This document shows, piece by piece, positions 22,329-33,842 of a stretch of 64,000 nt of DNA (within the stretch, counting starts at the first letter, position 1; the number at the start of each line of letters is the position of its first letter). Both the position numbers and the translations under genes were made by a program. The stretch lies in contig NC_088800.1 of assembly GCF_011386835.1 (NCBI RefSeq), positions 56,883,439-56,947,438 on the forward strand, in the 5' to 3' direction. The notes beneath the pieces were generated by a model. The model was not told the DNA's origin. It did not search any database and saw only the letters and a program-made list of their open reading frames with translations. This DNA comes from Chrysemys picta bellii (lineage: Eukaryota > Chordata > Testudines > Emydidae).

Positions 22329-22993
22329 TTTTTTGGCCCAAGGGCCACATCTGGTATGGAAATTGTATGGTGGGCCATGAATGCTCATGGAATTGGAGTT
22401 GGAGTGCAGAAGGGGGTGAAGGCTCTGGCTGGGGGTGCGGGCTCTGGGGTAGGGCCAGAAATGAGGAGTTCAGGGTACGGGAGGGGGCTTCGGGCTGGGG
22501 CAAGGGACTGGGGTATGGGAGAGGGATCAGGGTTGGGACAGGAGGTTGGGGCACGGGAGGGGGTAAGGGGTGCAGGCTCCGGGCAGCGCTTACCTCAAGC
22601 AGCTCTTGGAAGCAGCGGCATGCCCCCCCCTGCGGCTCCTATGTGGATGTGCGGCCAGGTGGTTCCGCACACTGCCCCGTCCGCAGGCGCTGCCCCTGCA
22701 GTTCCCATTAGCCGCAGTTCCTAGCCCATGGGAGCTGCGGGCGTGGCGCTTGGGGTGGGGCCAGCGCGCGGAACCCCCTGGTTACCCCTAAACGTAGGAG
22801 ATGGAGGAGGGACATGCTGCTGCTTCTGGGAGCCTCGGCACGTGTGCGCGGAGTGGTCTCCAACCCTGGTCCCTAGTTGGAGTGCGGGAGCAGTGCAAGC
22901 CCCAGACCCCACTCCCCAGCGGGAGCTCAAGGGCCGGATTAAACAGGCTGGAGGGCCGGATGTGGTCCCTGGGCCGTAGTTTGCCCACCTCTG
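22329..22993. mobile_element. hAT MITE with deleted left terminus, 665 bp
   Basis: The right terminus AGTTTGCCCACCTCTG matches the family at 38003. The left end begins directly with TTTTTTGGCCCAAGGGCCAC, lacking about the first 14 family bases. The flanks ACCTATAA (22321-22328) and ACCTATAG (22994-23001) are still a 7/8 target duplication. The interior has G-rich repeats and the opposed-CCAAT hairpin (CCCATTAGCC opposed to GCCCATGGGAGC, degraded) at about 22705-22740. Confidence 0.7.
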
Positions 22994-23484
22994 ACCTATA
23001 GTTACCCATTGGTATTTGGAAATGATGACATCTCTTCAGTGCAAAGAGAGAACAAAATACTAGAAAAAGCCAATTCATTAATGTTTCTCTCACAGTATAT
23101 GCAAAAGCAAAACACTCGTTTCAGCAAACTAAGCATAAATGTGCACAATTATTACATACATTTTTGTAAATTTTGACCAGTGGCTTGCTATTTTTCTGAG
23201 AATGAGGAAGATTGTAAATGTTAATGTGTGAATGTCCATTTCATGTATTATTCAACAGCATTACAAAATGTTTCACCATCTGTAACACTGGACTATATAT
23301 TCAATAAGGCACTTGTGCAAAGGCGGCTAAGCAGATGAGACAAGTTATGAAGTCATAATAATGTACAAGTCTTATGTTATTTAATGTTTATATAACAGTA
23401 GCGCACACTTGCCCCCAGTCAGGATTGTGGGTGCGACACAAACACATGTGAATATGCAGTGCCTTTCCCAAAGAGCTTCTATTG

Positions 23485-23750
23485 CAGAGGTCCCCAAACT
23501 GTGCCCCCTTTGGGAGGGCTTGGAGGAACGTTTTGGGGAGTGGTGCAGCTGGGGCCTGGGCTAGCCCCCATGGGGGGTAGGGAGGGAGCCCCACCCAGTT
23601 CTGCTCCTGGCCCGGGCTGCTAGCCTGGGGCTCCAGTTGCTGGCCCCGCACCTGGGGCTCCACTCCCTGGGGCTGTGGCCCCAGTCTCGGCCGCTTTATT
23701 CCTGATGGGGGTGTGACCCTGAAAAGTTTGGGGATCACTGTTCTTCCGCA
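23485..23750. mobile_element. hAT MITE, 266 bp
   Basis: Termini CAGAGGTCCCCAAACTGTG and AAAAGTTTGGGGATCACTG are inverted. The flanks TTCTATTG and TTCTTCCG agree at 5 of 8 positions, compatible with an old target duplication. The interior is GC-rich and non-coding. Confidence 0.7.
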
Positions 23751-23759
23751 AGAAGAGAA

Positions 23760-25310
23760 GTGAAGAAGTAGTAGTAGTTTATTAATAACAATTTAGTTTT
23801 GGGCCATTGCACACAAAGTACTACAACAAAACTGAAACTAAATCCAAAATGATAAAATGTTAAAATATTTATAAATACAGATTAAAAAGGATATACAGCA
23901 TTAATCTTACACAATCACCAGGCCCCTTGCTTTTTCCTTATTTTTAGTGGCTGACTATGCAGATAGGGTAACCGCTCGATACATTGTCAGTTCCTAAAAA
24001 ATATTCTGTTTTCTGAGAGATCATAGATAAAGGCATCTGGGACAAAAACACGGAAAGCCAGTTTGACCTTCAATGGCAACACAAATTACAATGTAATAAA
24101 TAATGAAGTAAATATTCCACCTGCCCTAAACTTCATGGACAGAGGCGTTTACATTTCTCAGTGCCAGCATCTTGGCCTTTTAAGTAAGTTGTCTGCATGG
24201 GTTGGAAATGAAAAGCTGTAAAGGCCCTCCTGAGTGTGTTATTACAAGGACTGGGTAAATATCTGGCATACACAAGTCTTTTTTTAACAAGGGGAGCCAA
24301 CATGACATATTTGAAATAGAAACAACTGCCATATCTAGTTGATTATTCATATCCTATATTCTCAACTTGAATAGGGATTTCACATTTTTAAACTTAAATC
24401 TAATCATTTCCGATTCTCAGAAACGTAGAGAATGCAAAGAATTCTGAACATGCTCTAACTAAGGAAACTTACGTGAGAAAGTCCTGCTGAGCTGTTCCTC
24501 TAAGCATAGCCTGGGCAAAGGCTGTGGCTGCATAGTATGAATATGAAGCCAAAATTTAATATTACAACATTGACTTTGGACAGAATATCCATTCCTGCCT
24601 CAGCTCTAAGCTGAGAAGCTGGAGTATTATTTGGGAGACCAAGGATCTTTCTAAGAAATTTGTTTTGACTCGCCTCCAGTCCTGCGGGTTCATTCCACCC
24701 CCATATTTCTGCACTGTACAAAATTTGAGCTCACAACTTATCCTCAGACTCTCTTATGGGCTGGTGCAATTAAGTTGCCTCTATGAGTGCAGATAAAACA
24801 TAACACAGCTTGCACTGAATTTGAGGCCTTCTCTTTTATTACTTGAATATGCTTATCCCACAAACCATTTTGTGAGAATCACATACCCAGGGAGGGGAAA
24901 GAGCTAACTTGTTCAATATTTTGCCCATTGATCCTCCATTTATGCAACCTCCGTCTCCAACTAACGACATTTACTTTAGTTAGGAATAATTTATCGAGAG
25001 GTCCTCCTATTGATAGTATAAACCCAATGCATTTAATAAAATGTTTCAATACCAAAAGTATTTGTAACAATAAAACCATATCGTCTGCATATAATGACAG
25101 ACACTGGGTGATTCCTGATTTTAGTGGGAAAATACTGAGTCCCCTTTAATGGTACAACAACATAGAAAAGTGGTGAAAAGACAGTCCTGTCAACCCCCCC
25201 TTTGTAATTGGGATGGAATCACTTAATTCCCCATCCAGCCTATCAAGAAGAGAAATGACAAAGAGTGGGGAACAATCACACAGATAGTTTTTCTAGACAG
25301 AAATATATTT
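23760..25310 (-). mobile_element. Non-CR1 LINE fragment, antisense
   Basis: The minus strand shows, in correct order, RRRLHKWRINGQNIEQVSSF (25079-24879) and then MYSAEIWGWNEPAGLEASQN with KFLRKILGLPNNTPASQLRA (24721-24500). These are typical post-catalytic blocks of LINE reverse transcriptases with an EIWG motif, distinct from the CR1 copies nearby. I cannot assign the clade. The frame is broken. Confidence 0.6.
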
Positions 25311-25669
25311 GCAATGAATTTTACTTTATTTGTTTAGAGTAAGTGTTGACTTTCCCCTCCTGCATCTGTGCAGTTCTATAGTCATGCCCTCAAATCTTAG
25401 TGATTTCGGTGAGAGCAAGGGTACAGAGCACCACAGGATTGTACCTTTCATAATGTGCAAGGTTTAGCTTTAAATCAGCCAGTTTGATAGATTCATAGAG
25501 TGAATCTGCTATGCTTCTCTCCCTGGCACTGGAGGATCATATATCAGGGATAGATAAAGGTGTCATTAATGCCAGGTGTCTGGGATTCTAGTGTTGGTAA
25601 TCTTCTCCCCATTTAGATACTCAGAAACTAACTAATTCACTTCTTAATCTTCAGTAGGCTAAGAAGATA

Positions 25670-27050
25670 GAGTTCCCTTGATCTCTCACTGTAATATAGG
25701 TTTGTCAGACCTCAAATCATCCTTGTATCTTTTTTCTGAGCCATTTCTGATTTGTGTCAACATCCTTTTCAAAGTGTTGGCACTAGAACTTGACACCAGA
25801 AGTGGTATTACCAATGCCGTTTATGGAGGTAATGCTGCCTTCTTATTCTTACTTTATATTCCCCTCTTTATACATCCAAAGATTGTTAGCCCTTTTTGCC
25901 ACAGCATCACACTGGGATCTCATGTTCAGTTGGTTTTCCTATGACCCCTAAATCATTTTCAAAGTCATTGCTTTCCAGGATCTAGTCCCCCCATCCTCTA
26001 AGCACAGCCTGTATTTTTTTGTTCTTAGATGTATGAGCTTGCATTTGTCTATATTAAAATGTATGTTGGGTAATTGCAGTGAGTTTACTGATTGATCCAG
26101 TTTATTCTATCTGTGCTTTGTCCTTATCATTGTTACCACTCCATCACTTTTTGTCCCATCTGCAAATTGTACAGCAAGGGCATATAAAGGCATTTCTTCC
26201 AGATCATTGAAAATGATATTGAATAATTTGGTCCCATCCCCCACTTGATGATCATTCCCCATTAACAATCTATCCAGTAGTCAGGTTTAATGACACTATT
26301 TAATATGCGTCATTGACTTGGTATAATGCCTAGATACTGTGGTACACAGTAAGTCAGATGCTTTACAGAAGTCCAAGTATGTCAACACAATTACCTTAGT
26401 CAACCAAACTTATAATTTTTTGATGAGATTACAACGGGTTAGTTGGACAAGCTCTGTCTTCCATAAAATGAAGATGATTGGCTTTAATTATGCTATTATT
26501 CTTCAGTTCTTTACTGATTATGTCCTGTATCAGCCATTACATGATTTTGCCCACAATCAGTGTCAGGCTAACCAGCCTATAGCTACCCAGGTCATCCCAT
26601 TTACCCCTATTAAATATTGGCATGTTCGCTCTTGCAGTGTTCTGTAACTTCCCCAGTGTTTTAACATTTATTAAAAGTCAACACGAATGGCTCAGAGAGC
26701 TCTGTGGCCAATTCTTTTAAAAGTCTTGAGTGCAAGTTATATGCTCTTGCTGATTTAAAATTATTGAAATGTACTAGATGCTGTTTTCAGAGTAGCAGCC
26801 GTGTTAGTCTGTATCCGCAAAAAGAAGAACAGGAGTACTTGTGGCACCTTAGAGACTAACAAATTTATTAGAGCATAAGCTTTCGTGGACTACAGCCCAG
26901 TTCTTCGGATGCATTCTTTAGATGCTGTTTGACGTCGTCCCTACTTACTGTTGGAACAGAAGATATTCCATTATCACTGTAACATATTAATACATCACCT
27001 AGCTTCTTTCCAAATCCATAAATATTTCTGTAACATTTTATTACTTACCG
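25670..27050 (-). mobile_element. CR1 LINE, antisense, interrupted by a short retroelement
   Basis: Antisense landmarks run from the distal 3' region (TACATCCAAAGATTGTTAGC, GAGCTTGCATTTGTCTATAT, TTTTTGTCCCATCTGCAAAT for the FADDTK region) to the upstream linker (CACCTAGCTTCTTTCCAAAT). The reading frame is lost. A 132-bp element at 26787-26918 splits it, with the CR1 sequence TAGATGCTGTTT duplicated at the site. Confidence 0.75.
26787..26918 (-). mobile_element. Short retroelement, family A, single arm, 12-bp target duplication
   Basis: It begins TCAGAGTAGCAGCCGTGTTA on + and includes GGAGTACTTGTGGCACCTTA, GAGCATAAGCTTTCGTGG and TTCTTCGGATGCAT. TAGATGCTGTTT flanks both sides (26775-26786 and 26919-26930). 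On the minus strand, 26908 to 26881 reads CCGAAGA, an extra A, a stem with loop UGUA (one mismatch and one G-U pair), then GAAA: the hammerhead-like core of this family. Non-coding. Confidence 0.75.
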
Positions 27051-29050
27051 TGGGGATTGGATGCCTGAAGACATTGCTAATGTAGCCTGAGCCTTTCACT
27101 TGCAGGTCACCAGCCCAGCTCAGTACAGTTTAAAAGTGGTTGCCTTTGAGTGTTTGGAAGGCATTTGGGGGCACTTATTTCCCCATTAGTGAGCATTCGC
27201 CCTGAATGACAAACTCAGGCCTTAACAAACTTGCCGTGTTTGTTAAGCAAGAGAAAAGCCCTGTGTGAGTACTTCTAAATCAGTTTAGAAATAGCTTATA
27301 GTGATTTATTTACCTTCAGCTCGTCATCAACTTCACTTAATCAGTTATAGCCATTTCTAATCCAGTTTAAGACTGTTCACACAAGGTTGTGCAAACTGGG
27401 CAACTTTGTGTGTGGTCAACCCCTCAAACAGGATTGTTCTGAACAATGCCTTCCCGAGTACCTGGAGACCCTGCTTCGCAGGTTGTTCTGCCCTGCCCGA
27501 CAGCTTGTTATGTAAATGTCTGCACCTCAGGTCTGCACAGCAGCCTGCAGGAGGATTTGTTCTGCTGCCCTACTGGGGCCATTGTATGTACTTGTCTGAG
27601 TTTCTCTCCATTGAGCGTCAGGTGACCCCTCTTTAATTCTAAAGCCAAGAGCTGCTCCAACACCGACCTGCCTATGCTCACACACACTCTGCTCCCTCTG
27701 GCTTTGGGTGGGAACAAATGTGCTTGTGAGTGTGTGTGCGCGTGCGCACCCCCCCCCCCCTCTGTCTGGCATTTGGGAACCCGGAGCGGTCTCTTCCATG
27801 AGTCAATATAAAGTAAATGTGACCGTTTGGTCACAGAGCTAGCCTCAGCAGTTACCCAGTGTTTTTACTTGCAGCAATTCAGGAGAAAACAAATTTCAGA
27901 TGCCTCCAAAGTAGTAATGTAGCTGCCATGCTTGCAGCAGATAATGACTCATGTACAGTTAGTGTTGGGAGAAAAATATATGAAGGTGCCAGCAAAACCA
28001 TGCTACACCTCCCAGTAGAGTAGCCTTTTGGGTGTGGACCGGACTTTGCCCATATGACTAAGCACAGCCCAGACTGTAGAATTGTTGTGTAAACTCTTAT
28101 GTGATATGGGATGATTCATTCATCTGCATTCCCAGCTTGACCTGAGGACTTGTTTGGGCCATGTGCTGGTTTTGATCAGTTCCTAGTATCTTACGCACTT
28201 ATGCTGTTAAGTCAAACCCCACTGGCCCTGTAGGCTTTGCTGGAGCCAACGACAGGCTCCATACACAACAGACAAGAAGGTTTCCAGATGACATTTGGTT
28301 GGAATTCTTTCCAAGCATTTAGTGAAAATGCAGCTGAGAGCAGGGAGTTGCTTGAGGGGCTATCAATTTAGCTTCTGAGGCATGTGATGTAAGCTCTTCC
28401 ATAAACACTTGTGTTGTATTTGGTACATGTGAGGCTAGTTGTGTTAAGACCTTTTAGCCGGCCACCAGGCTGACATCTCCACACATTGCAGTGGCTGTAT
28501 GATAAGAATGTTTCAGGGAACTTTGGCCTCTTATCAGGCTCATTTGACAAATATTATTCACTTCTGAACTGCACTGAGAGTATGTTTTCAGATTCCATAG
28601 CTTGAGAAACCTGCCTTGTTCCCAGTCTTAGTCAACGATGGGGAATTTGTCAGCATATTGCATGTTAGGATAAAATGCAGAGGGCTGTCTGTTTTCCCAT
28701 CTCTTATTCTGACTAATGCTCTGATGCCCTTGTTTAGCTCTGTTGTACCCTGGGGATCAGTATTAATCTCCAGCCTCCCTGCTGGTTTGTCCTGGCTTGG
28801 AATTAGTACAGCTCTGATACCAAGGACAGCAGTAAGGGTGTGCGTGAGAACTAACACCCACATTCCTTTATGGTGCCCTTGGGTATGTGAAGCAGTGCAA
28901 GTGGCTGCCATCATTCTGGAGGTTATTGTACATACTAGTTGACTGATACGATTGCTGGTGCAAGATGGTCTCTATTCCTGGAGCTAGAGGAATCTGTAGC
29001 TTTTTAATGCCTAACAGACCACATCAGCATGTAGCAGCAGGAGAACACTG
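27051..29050. other. No recognisable feature
   Basis: Two kilobases without repeat termini or coding homology. A purine-pyrimidine alternating GTGTGTGTGCGCGTGCGCAC followed by a C run lies near 27729-27760 and could adopt Z-DNA. Confidence 0.5.
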
Positions 29051-29054
29051 AGTG

Positions 29055-29900
29055 GAAGTAAGGACGTGGCATCATTTCTTTATATGGCATTAGTGAGGCC
29101 ATTACTAACCACTGTGTCTATTTCTGCTGTCTGCAATTGAAAAGTATGTTGACCGATTGGAAAGGGTTCAGAAAAGAGCTACCAGAATGGCTGGAGGTCT
29201 GGAAAACCTGCCTCAGTGAGAGACTAAAGAAGCTCAATGTACTTAAAGTAGCAGCCGTGTTAGTCTGTAGCCGCAAAAAGAACAGGAGTACTTGTGGCAC
29301 CTTAGAGACTAACAACTTGTCAACTGCTGGAAATGGGCCATTTTCATTACCACTACAAACAGTATTTTTTCTCTCCTGCTGATAATAGCTCACCTTAACT
29401 GATCACTCTTGTTATAGTGTGTATGGTAACACCAATTATTTCATGTTTTCTGTGTGTATATATATATCTTCCTACTGTATTTTCCACTGCAGGCATCCGA
29501 TGAAGTGGGCTGTAGCCCACGAAAGCTTATGCTCAAATAAATGTGTTAGTCTCCAAGGTGCCACAAGTACTTCTGTTCTTTTTTCAATGTACTTAGTTTA
29601 TCCAAGAGAAGGTTAAGAGGTGATGTGGTCATGGTCTACATGGGGAAGACATTTCTGATAGTAGAGGGCTCTTTAATCTTGGAGATAAAGGCAAAACAAG
29701 ACACAAAGGTTGGAAGCTGAAGCTAAAAAAATTCAAACTGGAGATAAAGTATTTTTTACAGTGAGGGTATTTAATCACTGGGACAACTTACTTAGGGACA
29801 TGGTGGATTCTCCATCACCTTGAAGTCTTTAAATCAAGGCTGGATATCAGTCTAAAAGTCAGAAGTTGTGATGCAGAGTTTACTGGATGAGGTTCTTTGT
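29055..29900 (+). mobile_element. CR1 LINE 3' part, sense, split by a family A element
   Basis: GGTTCAGAAAAGAGCTACCA, AGACTAAAGAAGCTCAA, then after the insert CCAAGAGAAGGTTAAGAGGT and GTGAGGGTATTTAATCACTG are in the order of the CR1 3' coding end (the V-x-R-x-x-x-R-M block). Degraded. Confidence 0.75.
29246..29583 (+). mobile_element. Family A retroelement with inverted arms, 12-bp target duplication
   Basis: The left arm AAGTAGCAGCCGTGTTAGTC ... GGAGTACTTGTGGCACCTTA and the right arm AAGGTGCCACAAGTACTTCT are inverted copies, separated by a middle part of about 200 bases. TCAATGTACTTA flanks both sides (29234-29245 and 29584-29595). In the right half, 29497-29534 reads CCGAUGA, extra A, stem GUGGGC/GCCCAC with loop UGUA, GAAA, a short GC..GC hairpin and UC: the order of a hammerhead core with a very short third stem. 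U4 of the canonical core is C here. Confidence 0.75.
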
Positions 29901-30950
29901 CCTTAAGTGATGCTTAAGTGATTTCCCTCCTATATGTTGCTGTCCCTGCTACTGTCTTTTGCCACCTGCCAGATTTTCATGAGAAGGCTGGAGATGGACA
30001 AATGGCTCATATAAACTCTGCCAATGTAACCCTTCTGCTAGGCAGCAACGGGAGTAACAAGAGCCAGGTTCAATAGGACATCAAGGGTCCCTTTTAAAAT
30101 AAATAAAATGGTCAGTTCAAGTCCCACCTGACACCTTGTTCACGCCCAGATTTTAGAAATTTATAATCTAACCATCGGGACCCTCTTACAGGTGTTTTTT
30201 CACCACTTGTGAGCACAGGGGAGGCCTGGAAATAGGAAACATGAGTCTTTTTTATTCAGTAAACAAGATAGATGTTTCTTAACACAATAAAATAAAATTA
30301 GCCAAACCCCAAAGTGTGTACGAAGGGCATGGCCAACTCCATGGGCTCAGTTATAAATTCCCTGGCTTTTTGGGGGCCTGAGACTTTACTGAAACCCAAT
30401 CCTCTCAACCAGGCCAAACTGGATCTAGTCTGCTCATCCATGTCCAGTTCCATAATATCAGCTCCACAAGGGTCCAGAAGCCTGGGCTGGAAGCCAGCAC
30501 AAAGCAAGACACCCAATGTCTGTCTTTCTCCTGTTCATCTTGGGCTCACTACCGAATCCAAGCTGCTATCCATCAGCTCATGGTGACCCATTTCTCCCTT
30601 CACACTTCATATAACTGTAACCATTTATACAGTTATATGGCACCGTTTCTCAGAACAGCCCACAAGCAAACTACAGAAATGCAGTATAATACCCAGTACT
30701 TGGCAGTGGTGGTTCAATTTTAATCCCTTGATAAGGTGTCATTTTCCAATGAATTTACTGCACTATATTTTGTAAAATTAATGAACTCTTAGTAATCTGA
30801 CAGGAGACCTCTCTCCAGATTTGTGTCTGTGTCTTAGATTCTTGCAAAAGGGACACATTGTGGTTTGAAGGTATTCGTTCAACATACAGTCCCCTCCACA
30901 TCCACTGTGTGGAGAGGATGGGCCAGGGCTCCACCTCTTCCTCACCCTTG
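29901..30950. other. No recognisable feature
   Basis: About 1 kb with no supported gene or repeat. Confidence 0.5.
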
Positions 30951-30984
30951 CTGTGGTAGGTAGGGCCCATGGAGATATTAGTAG

Positions 30985-32427
30985 AGAACCCTACTTAGAC
31001 AAATTAGATGTCTTCAAGTCAGCAGGGCCTAATGAATTACACGTTAGAATACATAAGGAACTGGCTGAAGAGATCTCTGAACCATCAGCGATTATCTTTG
31101 AGAACTCATGGAGGACTGAAGAGATACCAGAGGACTGGAAAAGGGCAAATATAGTACCTATCTATAAAAAGGGGAATAAGGACAATCCAGGAAATTATAG
31201 ACCAGTCGTCTTCACTTCAATACCCAGAAAGATAATGGAACAAATGATCAAACATTCTATTTGTAAGCACCCAGAAGAAAATAAATGTCAGCATGAATTT
31301 GTCAAGAATAAATTATGTTAAACCAAACAAATATCTTTCTTTGACAAGGTAACAAGCCTCATGGACGGGGGGAAGCAGTAGATATCATATATTTTGACTT
31401 CAGTAAGGCTTTTAATGCGGTCTAATATTATCTTCTCATAAACAAACTAGAGAAATATAGCCTTGATGAGCCTACTATGAGGTGGGTGCAGAACTGGCTG
31501 GAAAACCATATTCAGAGAGTAATTACCAGTGGCTCACAGTTGAGCTGGAAGGGGCCTGCAAGGATCTGTCCTGTGTCCAGTACTATTCCATATCTTCATA
31601 AATGATTTGGATAATGGCATAGAGAGTACACTTATAGAGTTTGTGGATGATACCAAGCTGGGAGGGGTACCAAGTCCTCTGATTTCAACATGAGGAATAA
31701 TCAATTGCATAAATACAAAATGGGAAATGATTCCTGAGGAAGGAGTACTTTAGAAAGAGATCTGGGGGTTATAGTGGATCACAAACTAAATATGAGTCAA
31801 CAATGTAATTCTGTTGCCCCCCCCCCCAAGTGAACATCATTATGGGACGTATCAGGAGTGTTATAAACAAGAAGTAATTTCTTCCACTGTACTCAGCATT
31901 GATAAGGCTTCAACTGGAGTATAGTATCCATTCCTGGGCTCCACACTTCAGGAAAGATGTGGACAAATTGGAGAAAGTCCAGAGCAGAGCAATAAAAATG
32001 ATTAAAGGTTTAGAAAACATGACCAACAAGGAAAGATTGTAAAAATTGGGTTTGTTTAGCCTGGAGAAGAGAAGACCGAGGTGGGACATAAGTCTTCAAG
32101 TATGTAAAAGGTTGTTATAAAGAGGAGGGTGATAAATTGTTCTCTTTAATCCCTGAGGACAAAACAAGAAGCAATGGGCTTAAATTGCAGCAAGGGAGGT
32201 TTAGGATAGACATTAGGAAAAACTTCCCAACTGTAAGGGTGGTGAAACACTGGAATAGATTATCTAGGAAGGTTGTGGAATCTTCATCTTTCATTGGAGG
32301 TTTTTAAAGAACAGGTTAGACAAACACCTGTCGGAGATGGTCTAGATATGCAGGGTCTAGAAATGCAGGAACTGGACTAGATGATCTATCGAGATCCCTT
32401 CCTGTCCTATATTTCTATGATTCTAAC
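30985..32427 (+). mobile_element. CR1 LINE, sense, 5'-truncated, with 3' end
   Basis: The translation around 30993-31321 shows DVFKSAGPNELHVRIHKELA, then EDWKRANIVPIYKKGN and NPGNYRPVVFTSIP, the start of the CR1 reverse transcriptase. The catalytic motif near 31642 is altered (FVDDTK). The 3' end is present: CTGGACTAGATGATCTATCG and TTTCTATGATTCTAA, the CR1 tail. Several frameshifts and stops make it inactive. Confidence 0.85.
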
Positions 32428-32700
32428 CCAGGTAAGTGCAAGGAGAATTGGGCCTGTTGTCACATTCATATTTTTCTCCCTCCTCCTTGTAACAACCTTT
32501 TATGTTCTTGAAAACTGTTATATTCCCCCTCAGTCTTCTCTTCTCCAGACCAAACAAACCCAGTTTTTTCAATCTTCCCTCATCGGTCATGTTTTTTAGA
32601 CCTTTAATCATTTTTGTTGCTCTTCTCTGGACTTTCTTCAATTTGTCCACATCTTTCCTGAAATGTGGTGCCCAGAACTGGCCACAGTACACAATACAAT
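32428..32700 (-). pseudogene. CR1 ORF2 C-terminal fragment, antisense
   Basis: The minus strand reads KVQRRATKMIKGLKNMTDEG and KLGLFGLEKRRLRGNITVFK, the last part of CR1 ORF2, over 89 open codons. It lies tail to tail with the sense copy that ends at 32427. Confidence 0.85.
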
Positions 32701-33700
32701 AATTGCTAGCTTGTATTTATAGAAACATTGCATTTCTGCATTCTCCACAGCCTACCGCACTGAGGATGCTGAGACAGAAAACAAATTTGTATAAAGGGCT
32801 TGGTATATTTATAAATTTGTATATAGAAATAATTGATGAGGATGATGATTTGCTTCTGTTTCTATTGCACACACAGTGTGCCAGGCACTTTCCAAACACA
32901 ATCCCTGCCAGGAAGAGCTCAACTCAAAAAGGCAAAGGACAGGGGAAAAGGGCATAACATCTAGTAATTTGTCACTTTGTTGTTAAAACATTTAATTAAC
33001 CACAGTGATTTTTATTTAATGCTATTTCTATACTATTCCCATATGACTATCACTCTGTCCTGGATTTAACCTGGATTTGATGAGCTTCTATAGTTTGCAC
33101 ACTGGGGTCATCTTTCCTGGGGTCAGTATGTGGTTGGTTTTTTTATAAACAGTTAAATAAAATATAATTTTAAGACAATAATAGTTAATTAGTGTTTGCC
33201 AAAGTCAGAAATACAGTTCTTGGCTCAGGCTTGGCTAGGGAAAGGACATGAATCACAAGGAGTTTTCAGAGTGAGGTTGATGGCTTTGATTTGTTGGGAG
33301 GGTCCATTGGTTGGATTAGACCCAGGTCCAAATAAATGGTATTCCACCCCCAGTCCTTGAGGAAACAATGGCTATTAAGCAAAACTCAGACAGTGTTAAT
33401 GGAAAGTGAATTTTAAAACCACAACTTAGCGTTCACTCTGGAAACCTAATTCTAGGTGTTCCCTGCCTCCGATTGGAGAACAGAAACATGCCATGTGATG
33501 ATCTGGGTGTCTAATCAGAGCTGGCCAGCAGCAGATTAGTCACAGAAAGTACTCAGCAAATCAGCTAACTAGGGACAGAATTTGAGTGAATCGCTAGCTG
33601 TTCACAGCCACTTAGCATGCATGATAAAAGGCGAGATCTGCATGACCAATGAACGGCATGGACTCCTTCCAAACTCAATGATCTCTTCTCTTTCCCTCAG
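32701..33700. other. Intron end before the RHBDF1 start-codon exon
   Basis: There is no repeat I can name. It ends with the pyrimidine-rich acceptor at 33681-33700. No CpG island or TATA-like promoter was seen immediately upstream of the start-codon exon, in line with the promoter lying further 5'. Confidence 0.5.
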
Positions 33701-33842
33701 GCCTGAGGACTGAGACAGGAAGATGTCTGAAGTGCGGCGTGACAGCACAAGCAGTTTACAGCGGAAGAAGCCACCATGGCTCAAACTCGACATACCAGTG
33801 CCAGTCTCTGTGGCAATGCCTGAGGAACCCACCTTTGTGCAG
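33701..33842 (+). CDS. RHBDF1: RHBDF1 exon with the start codon (coding part 33723-33842)
   Basis: A pyrimidine tract ending CCCTCAG at 33700 is the acceptor, so the transcript has at least one noncoding exon further upstream. Twenty-two bases of 5' UTR precede ATG at 33723. An in-frame TGA at 33711-33713 supports this ATG as the true start. The exon encodes 40 residues beginning [18 protein letters not shown] and ending PEEPTFVQ, and ends in phase 0 at the donor CAG|GTACTG. The [19 protein letters not shown] segment is the conserved iRhom1 N terminus. Confidence 0.95.
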
